From: Cokeromyces recurvatus
Lineage: Eukaryota > Mucoromycota > Mucoromycetes > Mucorales > Mucoraceae
Direction: 5' to 3'
Length of the DNA stretch: 64,000 nucleotides
Assembly: GCF_025118155.1 (NCBI RefSeq)
Contig: NW_026251418.1
Span: 124,001-188,000, forward strand
Shown: piece by piece, positions 1-10,831 of the stretch
How positions within the stretch are numbered: position 1 is the stretch's first letter
Layout of the letters: each line of letters begins with the position of its first letter
Translations under genes and position numbers: made by a program
Notes under the pieces: generated by a model
Seen by the model: the letters and a program-made list of their open reading frames with translations, nothing else
Databases searched by the model: none
What the model was told of the DNA's origin: nothing

Positions 1-243
1 ATAGATAATGATTGGTTCAAATAAGTGTTATAGATGAATGGTGTGCACTTAGTAGATATAGTCCATCTTTCCATTTTGAACGACGCGCAACAATCTTCTT
101 TTCCTTCTTTTATTTTCAATAACATTCTCGAACGTTACAAAAAAAAAAAAAGGCTCTTTTGCATTATTCTTATTACTTTATATAATTAATACCTTTTTTA
201 TTTTATTTCTTAACTTGTATTTTTATTATTCATTATATAAAAG

Positions 244-620
244 ATGGCGGAAGCATATTCAGGCTTAAAAGTATTTGTTTTATTACATTCCGGTATTAAA
301 TTAGACGGTATTGTTTCCCAAGTGTTTCCTTCTAGTCATCAAATGACCTTAAAAGATGGTAAAAAGAAACTGAGTAAAAGAAAAACTCTTTTATTCATAT
401 TAGTATTAAAAATTACATATTAGTTACTTTACACATACCTGGACAACTTCCTCATTTTACACCTATTTACGGTGTTATTGGAAAGGATATTAAAGATCTT
501 CAAGTGCTTGCACCAACAACGCCCAATGTACAACAAACGTTACCAATAGATAATCACATACTTGATCAAATACCTTCTTCACACCCACCAACAAAGGTAT
601 ATTTAAAAACGAAAGCATGA

Positions 621-652
<32 letters not shown>

Positions 653-1988
653 GTTTCTTTCTAATATATTAAACCATATCATAAAAAGACTGTAACGACT
701 ATTAAATCAACTTCAAAAAGTAAAGTAAAGACATATTCATAAAAAGAAAAAAAAAAAAGAAATAATTCATTTTTTCTTTTTAGCTCGAAAAACAAAGCAA
801 CAAACAAATAATTGTCGAAAGAAGAATGGCTGGGCTGGTGAAGATGTAAATATATTTAGAGAAGAAGAATTTGACTTTCAAAAGAATTTAGATATGTTTG
901 ACAAGGCAAAAGTATTTGCAGAGATTAGTGTAAATTAAGTCAAATATATATTATTATTGTCCTTTTTTTAATTATTATTAAATTAAGGAATCAGATGAAA
1001 CTGCACCAGAAGATTTATTAGTGACTTTAAATCGATTGCCTCAAAAGAATCAAACTCATTTATTACCTACAGAGAATGTGTTAGGTGTAGAACGTGTACC
1101 TCTTTACGATATGACTACAACACGGCACAATAATAAATCAAAAGATAAAAAGAGACAATCGGTCAAGATTGTTACTGCTCAAAATGGAAATATTCAATGT
1201 TCTGCAATGACTCCACTTCAAATGACTCAAGTAGAACATGAATGTGATAAAAAGATCATTCAGATGAATCAAAAATCATGCTTTGAGGATGTCGTTATGG
1301 AGAATGGAGGTCGAGGTGCTGCTTTATTAGTCTTGCAAATCTTAAATCGTATGAATATTGTATCTTCTCCTTCCATTGTTATCATGGTTGGACAGCACGA
1401 TAAAAAGGGGTGTGTTGGATTAGTGGCTGCACGTCATTTAATCAATCATGGATGTCATGTGACAGTTTGTATAGAATCAGGTATAACGAGTGATGCTACA
1501 TTACAATATGAAATAGCAGCAAGACGGTATGGAGCTCGTGTCTGTCATCATATTCAAGAATTAGGTGATAGTTATGACTTGGTGATGGATGCAATAGTAG
1601 AGATTGAAGAGATGAGTCATAGCATCTATGATATGATAGATTGGGTAAATGATCAATCTAAGCCAGTACTTTCAATTGATTTCCCTAGTGGTGTAGATGC
1701 AACTACAGGTAAATAGAATAGAATATATGAAGAAGATAGAGTCATGGAGGATTAACTCTTACTATTATGAATACAGGTATACCTTATCAACCTGAATACG
1801 TTATTCATCCAAACTGGACTTTATGTCTTGGTGCACCTAAAACAGGCTGTAAATCACATGAGATTACAGGAGATTTATATTTAGTAGATATTGGTATACC
1901 CAGACTATGTTGGAAACATATTAGTGTCAAAGGGAATATGGTACCATGGGGTGCTGATTTTTTAATAGCCTTGGAATATGATAAATAA
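244..1988 (+). CDS. EDC3: Enhancer of mRNA decapping 3 (Edc3)
   Basis: Cytoplasmic P-body scaffold that activates the Dcp1/Dcp2 decapping enzyme. Five introns are inferred, so about six exons. The first exon begins MAEAYSGLKVFVLL and, with the next, encodes an LSm-type domain. A basic linker leads to the FDF motif in an exon near 785-926 (GWAGEDVNIF then EEFDFQKNLDMFDKAK), which binds the DEAD-box helicase Dhh1. The C-terminal half (about 1200-1988) is a YjeF_N Rossmann-like domain with the block SIDFPSGVDATTG, where an intron (about 1709-1777) splits the last glycine. Domain order LSm-FDF-YjeF_N is diagnostic of Edc3. The third-exon boundaries near 661-722 are uncertain because a poly-T intron lies beside them. 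Family assignment is firm; exact splicing is inferred. Confidence 0.93.
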
Positions 1989-2083
1989 TAATAAAGAGTA
2001 AAAAAAAAGAGAGAGAGAGAGAGAGATTGCTTATCTATTATAATATACATGTATATATCTTTTATTTTGTATGGATAAAGGTT

Positions 2084-3231
2084 TTAATTGAATGAAAGTG
2101 AACGAATATCACTTTCTTTTGGGCAATTGAAGACAGTGTTATTATTAAATAGTGGGGGTAAAGTAATTGAATCATCAGTATCTTTTAAAGCAAACAAGGA
2201 AGGTGTATCATGATGTTTATCAGTAGTAGTAGTAGTAGTAGAAAAGGGATGATTGGGTTGTTGATCAGTCAAGGTATCTAATGATGAACATGAAGATTGT
2301 GATGAAAGCATCGATTGTTCTTCATTCTCTTGTTTTTCTAACTTTCGTCGTTTATACCATTGATGTTTTCTTTCTTGTGCCTTTAATTTACTTATTTCCT
2401 TTGTCAGTCGTTTCTTTGTCTCTTCAAATTCAACTAATTCAGCTTCTAGTGCTAATTGAGAGAGTCGATCATGATCTGATGACATTGCTTTCTTTTGGTC
2501 TTTATAAATATTATTCCTTGATTGAATTAGTGTATCTAGATGATATTGTAAATCTCGTATTTTAGCACATCGTTGATCTGATGCACGTTGTGCGTTTTCC
2601 TCTCTCTTTTTACGAATGGCTACTAAATGATGTTGTGTTGATGTTGTCCTATTATTGTCAAAAGACGATGATGATTTAGAGTTGGCACTATAAAGTTTGG
2701 ATCGACTCGAACCTCGTTTATATCGATAGCCTTCATCGAGTAACTTTTTTTTCGCTAAATCAAATAGGTCACCTCGTTTCTTGGATATCAGTATAAGTGG
2801 GTTTTCGAGAGCGATTTGAAGGGAGGCATGATTGATAGCTTCTTCATAGGCAGTTAAGGGACGACGATTTTTGTTTTTACCATAAATAATGGAATTAGAT
2901 TGAATAAATTCGTAAGTTAAAAAGGAGGAGAAGAGTGATCTATCTGGCGTCTAATAATAATAAGGTTGGTTAAATCATAATAATATAAGATTGACATATT
3001 TGCTTTTACATTATCCGTTCCTTTTTTGTATTCTTTAATAGCTCTTTTTAATTGAATAACATGAAAAGGTAACATATCTATAGCTGATAAAAGTTCATTA
3101 AGTTCTTCATCGTTGAATTGAATGAGCTGTGACAAAGCTTGATTAGTAGCCCCTGCTTTAATGAAGGCTTCATAATATTGTTCTAATCCAATTGAATTCA
3201 AAAATGCGTTTAAATCTAGTTTTAAAGACAT
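2084..3231 (-). CDS. SAM/NCD1-like domain protein with coiled coil
   Basis: Two exons (3231-3010 and 2950-2084) with a 59-nt GT-AG intron give about 362 residues. Residues 1-70 look like a SAM-type helical domain (FLNSIGLEQYYEAFIKAGA, then DEELNELLSAIDM and HVIQLKRAIKEY). This resembles the NCD1 SAM variant of animal NAB corepressors more than a classical SAM domain. A second conserved-looking block follows (ALENPLILISKKRGDLFDLA). A long charged coiled coil (LALEAELVEFEETKKRLTKE) and a Ser/Thr-rich tail complete the protein. By analogy such domains mediate oligomerisation or corepressor contacts, but function here is unknown. It is convergent with EDC3, whose stop is only 95 bases away. Confidence 0.75.
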
Positions 3232-4353
3232 TTCTGTTAATAATAATAAAAGGGTAAAGAAGATTGATAACAGTTATTATGTATAGATAATATAAAAAGG
3301 AATAATGTTTCAAATAAAGGTTTATGTATTGTAGCAAAAATCTCGCATCAAATGAACTTTATAGACAGTAAAAAACGATGTGCGTCTGTCTTCATTTGAC
3401 GATTATAAATTTTTTTCGTTTAATTTAGCCAATAAGATTTATTCATGACAATAACAACAGACATTATTAGTCGCCCTTTTTATAAGCTTTGTTATCTTAT
3501 AAAAAGAAATAATTTTTACATAGCCTTTGTCAATAAATATATGTCATTAGCCTCTTTTGTTATACATCTTTGATAAGATTTATAGTATAGATGCTGTATT
3601 ATCGAATTATAAAATATATAATAAACTTGTTTTATGACTCATTTTACAGGAAGCTGGACAGTATAAAGTCTCTTACATTATTTTGAAGAGCTTATCTTGA
3701 TATTAGATTCCATTGAAGTCTTTTTACATACACATTAATTTAAACTGCTTCTTCTTTTGACTATCAACACGATTTGCCTGTATGTAATAAATTAGAAAGA
3801 ATTATCCTACTTGATCTGAATTTACGGAAAGAAACGAAATATTATTAAGACTTGTATGAATCCTTATTTTATTAACTTTATGGACGAAATTTCTTCTTGA
3901 ATATGAATATTTTCCCATTCCATATCACATAACAATCTTCCATTTTCTTGTATTACGTTTAAATATTTTTATTATTATTACATAATCTTTATGAGCACAT
4001 AATACTAGGTTTTTTGCTCTAATTAGTTCAATAGAATAATAGAAAAAAAGAAACTAAAAGCCCTTGTAAGAGATAACAAAGTTGATCTAAAAAAGTTTGT
4101 TTAACAAGTCTTCATTTCATCCGAAAATATTGCACCAAGAAATTCGCTTCTTCCCCCTTGAGCCCATTAAGTGTTTATAATTTATTTATTTATTTATCTA
4201 TTTTTTTTTTTAAAAAAAAAAGGAACTTCTCCGGGCAATATTGATATATAATTATCAGTATGCTCATTGGGTTTAATGTTTCTTGATAAACAAAATCTAT
4301 ATTTTAAATGTATTAAGAAGTTCGTCGTATATTTTTAAAAATCAACTCAAATG
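3232..4353. other. AT-rich intergenic region
   Basis: About 1.1 kb of AT-rich sequence between the start of the SAM/NCD1-like gene and the left end of the transposon. No open frame, RNA gene or repeat was recognised. It probably includes the promoter of the minus-strand gene. Confidence 0.6.
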
Positions 4354-4430
4354 ACAGTCTGGGAAACTAGGTTGGGCCAATAAAAAATTCAAAAATTAAA
4401 TTAGGACAGAAATACACCCAAATGAAAATG
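4354..4430 (+). repeat. Left terminal inverted repeat
   Basis: Starts ACAGTCTGGGAAACTAGG and continues through GGGCCAATAAAAAATTC to an AT-rich stretch with GGACAGAAATAC. It is the inverted partner of 8335-8418. The first 20 or so bases match exactly; a one-base gap occurs at GTTGGG versus GTTGG. Confidence 0.8.
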
Positions 4431-4689
4431 AGACACAGATGCGAAAATAGGACAGAGTTGTGATTAAAGAGTAATTTAATTAAAGTAAAGACTATTGCGC
4501 ACGTAGTGGCTATGAATACATTGTTTTGCCCTAGCTAGTTCTGAGTATTATTTTGTATGAAAAAAACCTCTTGCAAAAAAAGAGGAAAATGTATAAAAGT
4601 AAAGAGAAACAGAATCAGTAAAAGAAATATTTGAACTACTACTACTATGATTGATTTAACCAATTCACCAGTTTAATGCCAGAAATGAT

Positions 4690-4975
4690 GAGTTCAAGAG
4701 GCGGTTTGTTGTGGAAGATATAGTCCAATTCGTGGAATATTCGGGCATACTACCGGCTAATGAACGGACCAAATGCAGGAAACTTTGGGACGGCGGGAGG
4801 TTTTTTTTTTTTTTTGGAAGGGAGCCTGTTCAGGATGAAGGGAAGAGGGTCAGGAATGGTGTGTGGCATTTGAAAGTGGGCATGCATGTCGAAGCAGATA
4901 ATAGCATGATCCCAAGTAAGCCTTGAGTTTGAGTGGAAGACACAATGTTGCGGCTTGCCACCGGGAAGCCAACTA
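4690..4975 (-). pseudogene. Non-LTR retrotransposon C-terminal fragment
   Basis: Read on the minus strand from about 4971 this gives WLPGGKPQHCVFHSN, then WDHAIICFDMHAHFQMP and PDPLPFILNRLP. A homopolymer A run then breaks the frame, and a further scrap reads HELDYIFHNKPP. The fragment is colinear with the plus-strand copy at 36262-36770 (WLPGG, HAIWCLHMHRRLQMP, PDPLPFLL, FELDYLHHGKLPP). The spaced Cys/His residues fit the region after the reverse-transcriptase domain of LINE-type elements I associate with Mucorales. It has no start, no RT core and an internal frameshift, so it is a dead 5'-truncated copy. It lies inside the TIR transposon, upstream of the nuclease relic. Confidence 0.65.
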
Positions 4976-5286
4976 AGTCACCATCGACATATTATTATTT
5001 TGAATCAGGAATAATTGTAAGTTATGCTAATATTTAAAATAAAGACTGAGTCTGACTTTAACCGAGAAAAATGTCCTAAAAGTATAATTCAGACAGATCG
5101 ATAGCTTTGTCACTTTAGAGTGTTTTCCATAAATGGTAGAATTTGCTGAAATTTGATACTTTATTAGTATATGTATATTCAAATCAAATATATGATCTGT
5201 CAGAAATATTTGCAACAACATGCTCCAGCACATTTTACCAGTCGACTGTAAAGTAGAGTAGTCCTTTTTATCTCCCTCAAATCTGT

Positions 5287-5298
5287 GGTGGCGTCTTA
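5287..5298 (+). repeat. Inner inverted match to the right flank of the transposon
   Basis: GGTGGCGTCTTA at this position is the exact reverse complement of bases 8418-8429, which straddle the right TIR end; the following AGT also matches after one mismatch. A perfect hairpin GTGGTAG-AA-CTACCAC lies 30 bases on (5329-5344). Together they may mark an older left boundary of the nuclease-bearing element. Confidence 0.4.
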
Positions 5299-5473
5299 AA
5301 GTATTTTATTATAATAAGAATTGTTTACGTGGTAGAACTACCACCACACTGCAACGTGATATAAGTATAGTTCCTGTAATAAGTGACTGTACTCTTAGTG
5401 CCCGTGAGTTCCAGTTAACAACATTTTGTTCAAAATTGAATGGTTCAGCATCGTTTTTAATCTTCATTGACTG

Positions 5474-8201
5474 ATGTTTAAGCAAAAAATACACACGATA
5501 CTTCAAAGAGTTTGGAATCGCAAGAAGGAATTAAAAGAACAAAGTGAGACTTATAAAATGAAAATATTTGTATGCTCTCCTGACTTAACTCGCTTTATGA
5601 AACCTTATTTAGATAAACAAAAATGCAGCAATTGTGGCAAAAATGATCATCGATCCAAAAGAAGTAGTGCGTGTGAACAATATGCATCGTCATCAACTGC
5701 TGGTAGATATACATTATATCTCATAGCAGTGATAATACAATATTAGCTAACATATAACATAATGTAGTTGGAACAAAGAATACAAGGAAAGCTGAAACAG
5801 AAGAGACAAAAAGAAAGAAGAAGAAAATAAGAAAAATGCTCTCTCAAGGTGAGGGAAATGTACAAGTGTGCACAAGCTGTGGTCAACGAGACCATAACAG
5901 CTCAATGTCCTATGAATGTCCCAATTATAAGTTGACAAAAGAACAAGAAATGAAACTACTATTAGGGGACTATACCATCATTACAAGGAAAATAAAGCTG
6001 CCAACTATTTTGAGGGAAGGCTACAGATCTGCAATTACAGAAAAAATAACAGCAGTTTCAAACGAGATTCGCAACATCATCATACGTGCACAACTGTTTG
6101 TGAATTATTATATCGTAATACATGCAAGTCTAGTTGTGGACATGAAGGTCTTTTCCCAAAGCTTCTGGTATTGCATAGCTCAACTGGTCTTAAAAAAAAA
6201 TCCTGAAAATATCAAGGCTTTACCCAAGGACTGTATAGCTTGCTGGGAGAGTTTTTCTACTAGATACAACAGCATCACATACGATATGGTTCCTGTAAAT
6301 AGTTATTCACATTGCTTAACAGCCGCTTGTGTTGAACTCGTTACTACGTACACAAATGCCATTGTAGAAGTTTTTGAATCAAGAGTAAAGTCATATATGA
6401 TGTATGAGATTTCAAAATTATTCACACAGATAAATTCGCACAAAATTAGATTATTATTTACAAACTGACCCATTAATTCCATCGCTATTCTAGCAAGTTT
6501 CATATAAGAAACAGTATTTACAACTATTGCTATCAATGTATCTGCAGTGGTTCGCCAGTCTGGCCCAATAAACTACCTGAAAAGTACAACGATAAAAAAA
6601 TCAGACATTAACACAATATTGCGTGAATTATCGTCAATTGATATGCCCAAGCCTATTACTTTGATAAGTCTGTTTGCCTCTTCTGGAACCTATATACCCT
6701 TCTTAGCCCACATATTAAAAAAAAAGTTAACAATATCATGAAGAATCCCAGAGAAGTCCTGGCAGGCAAGATCAGCAAGATTGTATTTATCTCCCTCGTC
6801 TTTTTTTTCGTTTTTTCCAGTACCCTCCTTAAAATGGAGGTTCGTATCCATATATGCCAACGCTCTTTCTGCTTTTGCTAGGATCAAATTGCCTACCACT
6901 TATGAAGCCAAACTAGAAATGTTCAATACAGTGTTTGATTTCACAAGATTGAAGATAAATAGGTAATTACTATATATTGCTTCTAGTGTTGATGACTCAC
7001 AATCTAAAATACACAGCTTTCAAGACCTCCAAAACCCGGATAGACAAAAAAAGATCACATTCTCAAATGTCATTAAAACCGATGGATTTTCAGCTGATGT
7101 GATTGTATTGCAAAAAATTACAAACAGTACAGATGAATACAGATACATATCTAGCAAAGACGTAGAAGTTTTCCAATTGGGAGATGCTATAAAGAATGAA
7201 AACTTGGCTGATGTTTCTCTTTGCGGGCTGGATCCCAGTCGATATCAGGTTTTTGCTGCTGCTTATGGGGAGGGTGATGAATCCCATCAAACCAGGTGAT
7301 GCTCTACTAAAGAGTACTATACCGTAACAGGGTCTACAAGACACGCAAAGAGAGAAACAAAAAAAATGTCTCGAGAAAATATAGAGGATATACTTTTCAA
7401 CATTCCTACAACCAAGAGAACTGTTCTTTCAAACTATTTGCAATACATAACTTATACCCTCTTACATCTAAACAGAATACTAGTATTTAACAACTTCTCA
7501 ACTGCTGAAAGTCGCTTTCACCTATATCAGGGAATTCAAAAGGCCGGACAAGAAATGGCCAATGTCCTCATTAATGGTGGAAAAGAAATACAATAAGGCC
7601 AGAAGAAAGAACACAAAGAAGAAGAGGAAGAAGAGGAAGAAAAGAAAGAAGAGGAGAGACAAATAAGTTCCTCAGCAGACAAAGTGGGTATACTAGCATC
7701 AAAGCAGAGAGACAAACACTATATTCATTAACTATTATATCAGGAACACCAAGAAGCTTTGGAAGCCCCAACCTTTCAAATACGACAAGAGTAAATTACC
7801 TGTTATAGCTTTCGGAAATGGCATGTTCGGAAAAGATGGTGTACATTTGAAGGGTCTCAGGGTGGGAGTGACAGGAGTTCTTTACAAACAACTCAAAATA
7901 AGACAGAAATCAGGGGAACTTTTACTTGCTTCTGTAGATGAGTTCAAGACTTCAAAGGTACAACAAGATTTACCAAAACTGGTCAAAGAATAATTTATTA
8001 ATGCTGTAAATATAGACCTGTCATACATGTCTTCAAACATGCTTGACTGATGCTTACAGTGGGTTGCACAGTGTTCAAGCTTGCCAAAGTTATAGAATAA
8101 TGTGGCAACGCGACGTCAACGCGTCGAAAAATATATTCAAGATCTCAAGACAAGTGATTGGTGGTCATGGGCGTCCACGAAAGTTCACGAGAGAACAATA
8201 G
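5474..8201 (+). pseudogene. TnpB/Fanzor-type RuvC nuclease, multiply broken
   Basis: Blocks in order: two zinc-knuckle-like motifs (CSNCGKNDHRSKRSSAC near 5622 and CTSCGQRDHNSSMSYEC near 5871); a helical region (REGYRSAITEK, RAQLFVNYYIV, SHCLTAACVEL); WRFVSIYANALSAF near 6834; the RuvC-I motif GLDPSRYQVFAA with its Asp codon at 7231-7233; an in-frame TGA at 7297-7299 followed by CSTKEYYTVTGSTRH; FHLYQGIQKAGQEM; FGNGMFGKDGVHLKGL; VDEFKTSK near 7934-7957; a CHTC remnant of the zinc ribbon at 8019-8030; and RuvC-III WQRDVNASKNIF with Asp at 8112-8114. This order is that of TnpB and its eukaryotic Fanzor relatives, which are OMEGA RNA-guided DNA endonucleases. At least one nonsense codon, several frame changes and loss of the first zinc-ribbon cysteines make it inactive. 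Which Fanzor subfamily it belongs to cannot be fixed by eye. Confidence 0.83.
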
Positions 8202-8334
8202 GTCTTGTTTTTTTTATATCGCCGTCTCGTACACGGTTTCTCTTGTTAAAGAGATTTAGATATTTACAGGTATGCTGTATCTATTTTTTTTTTTTTTTTT
8301 TTTTTTTCGTCCAGAAAAAAATCTTATTCTCCTC

Positions 8335-8418
8335 TCTCCATTTTCGTATTCCTGTCCCAATTTAATTTTTGAATGACCCAATTATTTTTTTATTGGCCAA
8401 CCTAGTTTCCCAGACTGT
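8335..8418 (-). repeat. Right terminal inverted repeat
   Basis: Inverted partner of 4354-4430. It ends CCTAGTTTCCCAGACTGT. Compared with the left copy it has a small insertion around ATGACCCAATTATTT, and the TTGGCCAACC core lacks one base. Confidence 0.8.
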
Positions 8419-8500
8419 AAGACGCCACCCTCTTCTTATTTTATTTTACTTTACTTTTTTTTTATTTTTATTTTTTTTTTTGTCGCGTATACACATAAAA

Positions 8501-9986
8501 TGGCAGAACGTAAAAATAAATACTGTATTATACTATATGCAACTTATTAATATATCATCTATCTAATAGCAGTGGAACTAGCTTCTGATTCACAACCATT
8601 GTCTATGAATGGTAAACGAAAAAAAAAGAAGTTGTTAATTTAAATTCTATGTCTTTAATTTCTCGTACTTTTTTTTTTTTTTTTTTTTTTTTTTGTTAGT
8701 CTTGAGCATCATCAATGATTCTCGAATGACATATGGTTTAAGACATCAAGACTTTCAGCGTTATCGGTAAATAAATAAAGTTGCTTATTCATCTTGAATG
8801 TTTTTCTTTTCCGGGAAGAATGCTTACTTTAGGATCAAATCTTAAACTTACACTTTCTTTTACATGTATATAGGGAATATTGTGCCAATCGAGTTCGTCG
8901 TCTTCGACAAATTCTTAAACTAAGTCAACCTAATAATAAAAAAGTAAATGTTTCTAAACCTCTTCCAGAGATTATCAATGATGTACGCTATCTACATTTG
9001 TTTGTCTTTGATGTTGAAAGAGCATGGTCTTATGCTATGGAACTAAAGCAAGAGTCAAGTAATAGTATGGAAACACGTCATCATTATCATATGATCAAAC
9101 GACTTAAAAGAGCTAATCAATATGCTGAAACCCTATATCAGTTATGTACAAAACAAAATGTCGAGAAAAAAACTGTATTAGATGTTAAAGTATGTATTTC
9201 TTTTCTTTTTTCTTTAACTTTTCCATCCTTTAGAATGAATATTAAATGACTCTATTTCTTCTTTATCATTTATATAGGCATATGCTTCGTTAATGAAGGG
9301 CTATCTTTATTTTGAACAACAAAATTGGAAAGATGCCTTGTCCCAATTTATTGAAACAAGGTAAAAAAAAAAATTAAACGCAACATATAATTTAAGAGAG
9401 GACACTCATAAGCATTCTCCTTTAGAATAATTTATGACAGCTTTGCAAAATTAGATAGCACAACAGAACAAGAAGCACTTTGTTATGCTACAATTGATCA
9501 AATAGATCCTAATATTCGTTTTTGCGGTTATCGTCTTCATTTACCTGAAGGACAAGATGTTGAACGTATTGTTACTAACTATGCTGAACAAATGGTCGAA
9601 TTGAAAGAACAACTTGATCTTTTAACTCAGTCATCTACCAAGAAGGAATTGAAACAGTTTAAATGGCGTAATAAGGACTTTACTATTAAACATCAAGATT
9701 TAGTGAATGCTATTACAAGAGCACAACAAGTAGAAAAAGATGAAGCAAAATTAGTACAAGCTTGGAGAGAAGCTGAAAAAGTAGCTAAAAGGGCAATCAA
9801 GGAAAATAAGATATCTACAGCTAAGGTGACCTCATCTAAATCTGCTAAAACAACAGAAGATTTACAACGTGCTTTTGCCTTTATTGAATATCACTTATTT
9901 GGTTATCTGATTCAACGTAATATACGACTTATTCATGAACAACAAAACAATCAACACATTATCAAGTTATATGATGATATTTTAAA

Positions 9987-10021
<35 letters not shown>

Positions 10022-10703
10022 GGGGCGACAAAGACAGCTTATTTAATAGTAAACTAATAATATGAATTTTGGAAATATTCATGTGTAGGATATTGAATAT
10101 ATTTGGGATTTACCTAATTTGAAGCAAGAGGATATATCGCTTGACAATGAATTAAATATTTTATCACTTTATTATAAAGGCCGTCGATGTGTTCAAGTAG
10201 CAATTACTTATGCAGACATGAACAAGGTAGTAGAATCACTTGCACTTTATCAAAAGGCTCAGACTTATCTTGTTCAAGCTAAACAACTCAAATTGAAACA
10301 ACAAGCAGTTGAGAATGTTCATGATGATGATAGTACTTTATATTTACAAGTGACAGATGCTGATATTTCAAATTTGGAACAATCGATTCAATCAGGAACA
10401 TGGAAGTCACGCGCAACATATTATCTTGAACATGATACAGATGAGCATCAGCTTGTACAAGAAATGGAACAATTGATGGATGATGACTATCTAATGGATG
10501 GATTAGATTCTTATCCTAAGCATATTCAACGTCATCATCTGGTTGAATTTCCACCTCAATTCAAGCCTGTTGCCTGTAAGCCGTTTTATTTCGATTTAGC
10601 AGCTAATTTTGTTCAATATCCAGAACAAGCTCTGAAGGAGCGTATTGCGACAAAGAGCAGTGGAGGAGGATTTTGGGGACTCTTTGGTGGTGGTAGAAAA
10701 TAA
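8501..10703 (+). CDS. SRP68: Signal recognition particle subunit SRP68
   Basis: RNA-binding subunit of the SRP that with SRP72 forms the S-domain heterodimer used for co-translational ER targeting. The start is a tiny exon, ATGGCAGAAC at 8501-8510, spliced to CAGTGGAACTAG (about 8571). Further exons give GLRHQDFQRYR-EYCANRVRRLRQ, the typical N-terminal RNA-binding segment of SRP68. TPR-like helical repeats follow (DVERAWSYAMELKQ, KGYLYFEQQNWKDALSQF). The C-terminal exon (about 10089-10703) ends FGGGRK. One intron is mostly poly-A (about 9988-10088) and another poly-T (8671-8694). The start exon is inferred from frame compatibility and the family N-terminus. It begins just outside the transposon's right end. 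Confidence 0.9.
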
Positions 10704-10831
10704 ATAAATAATAACTGTGTTTTAATTCTTAATAGTGATTTAGTCTGTCCGGCTTTTTTTTTTTTATTTATTTATTTTTATTTTATTTTATTTTTTTTTT
10801 CCTTGCCTTTTTATAAATATATTATTCTACT

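Larger units (their letters stand above)
4354..8418. mobile_element. Decayed TIR DNA transposon carrying a Fanzor-type gene
   Basis: The two ends are inverted copies. The left end starts ACAGTCTGGGAAACTAGG at 4354, and the reverse complement of the right end ending at 8418 starts identically. Similarity continues inward for about 75 bases with a few gaps (CCAATAAAAAA, CAAAAATTAAATT, GGACAG). Between them lie a minus-strand non-LTR retrotransposon scrap (4690-4975) and a broken plus-strand TnpB/Fanzor-like nuclease (5474-8201). No separate transposase gene was recognised, so the element was either mobilised in trans or has lost its transposase. No convincing target-site duplication is visible. 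The total span is about 4.07 kb. TIRs are seen directly; the assignment as one unit is inference. Confidence 0.75.

Noticed and set aside
4711..4926. 71-codon plus-strand open frame
   Set aside because: It is the antisense shadow of the non-LTR retrotransposon fragment, which makes sense on the minus strand.
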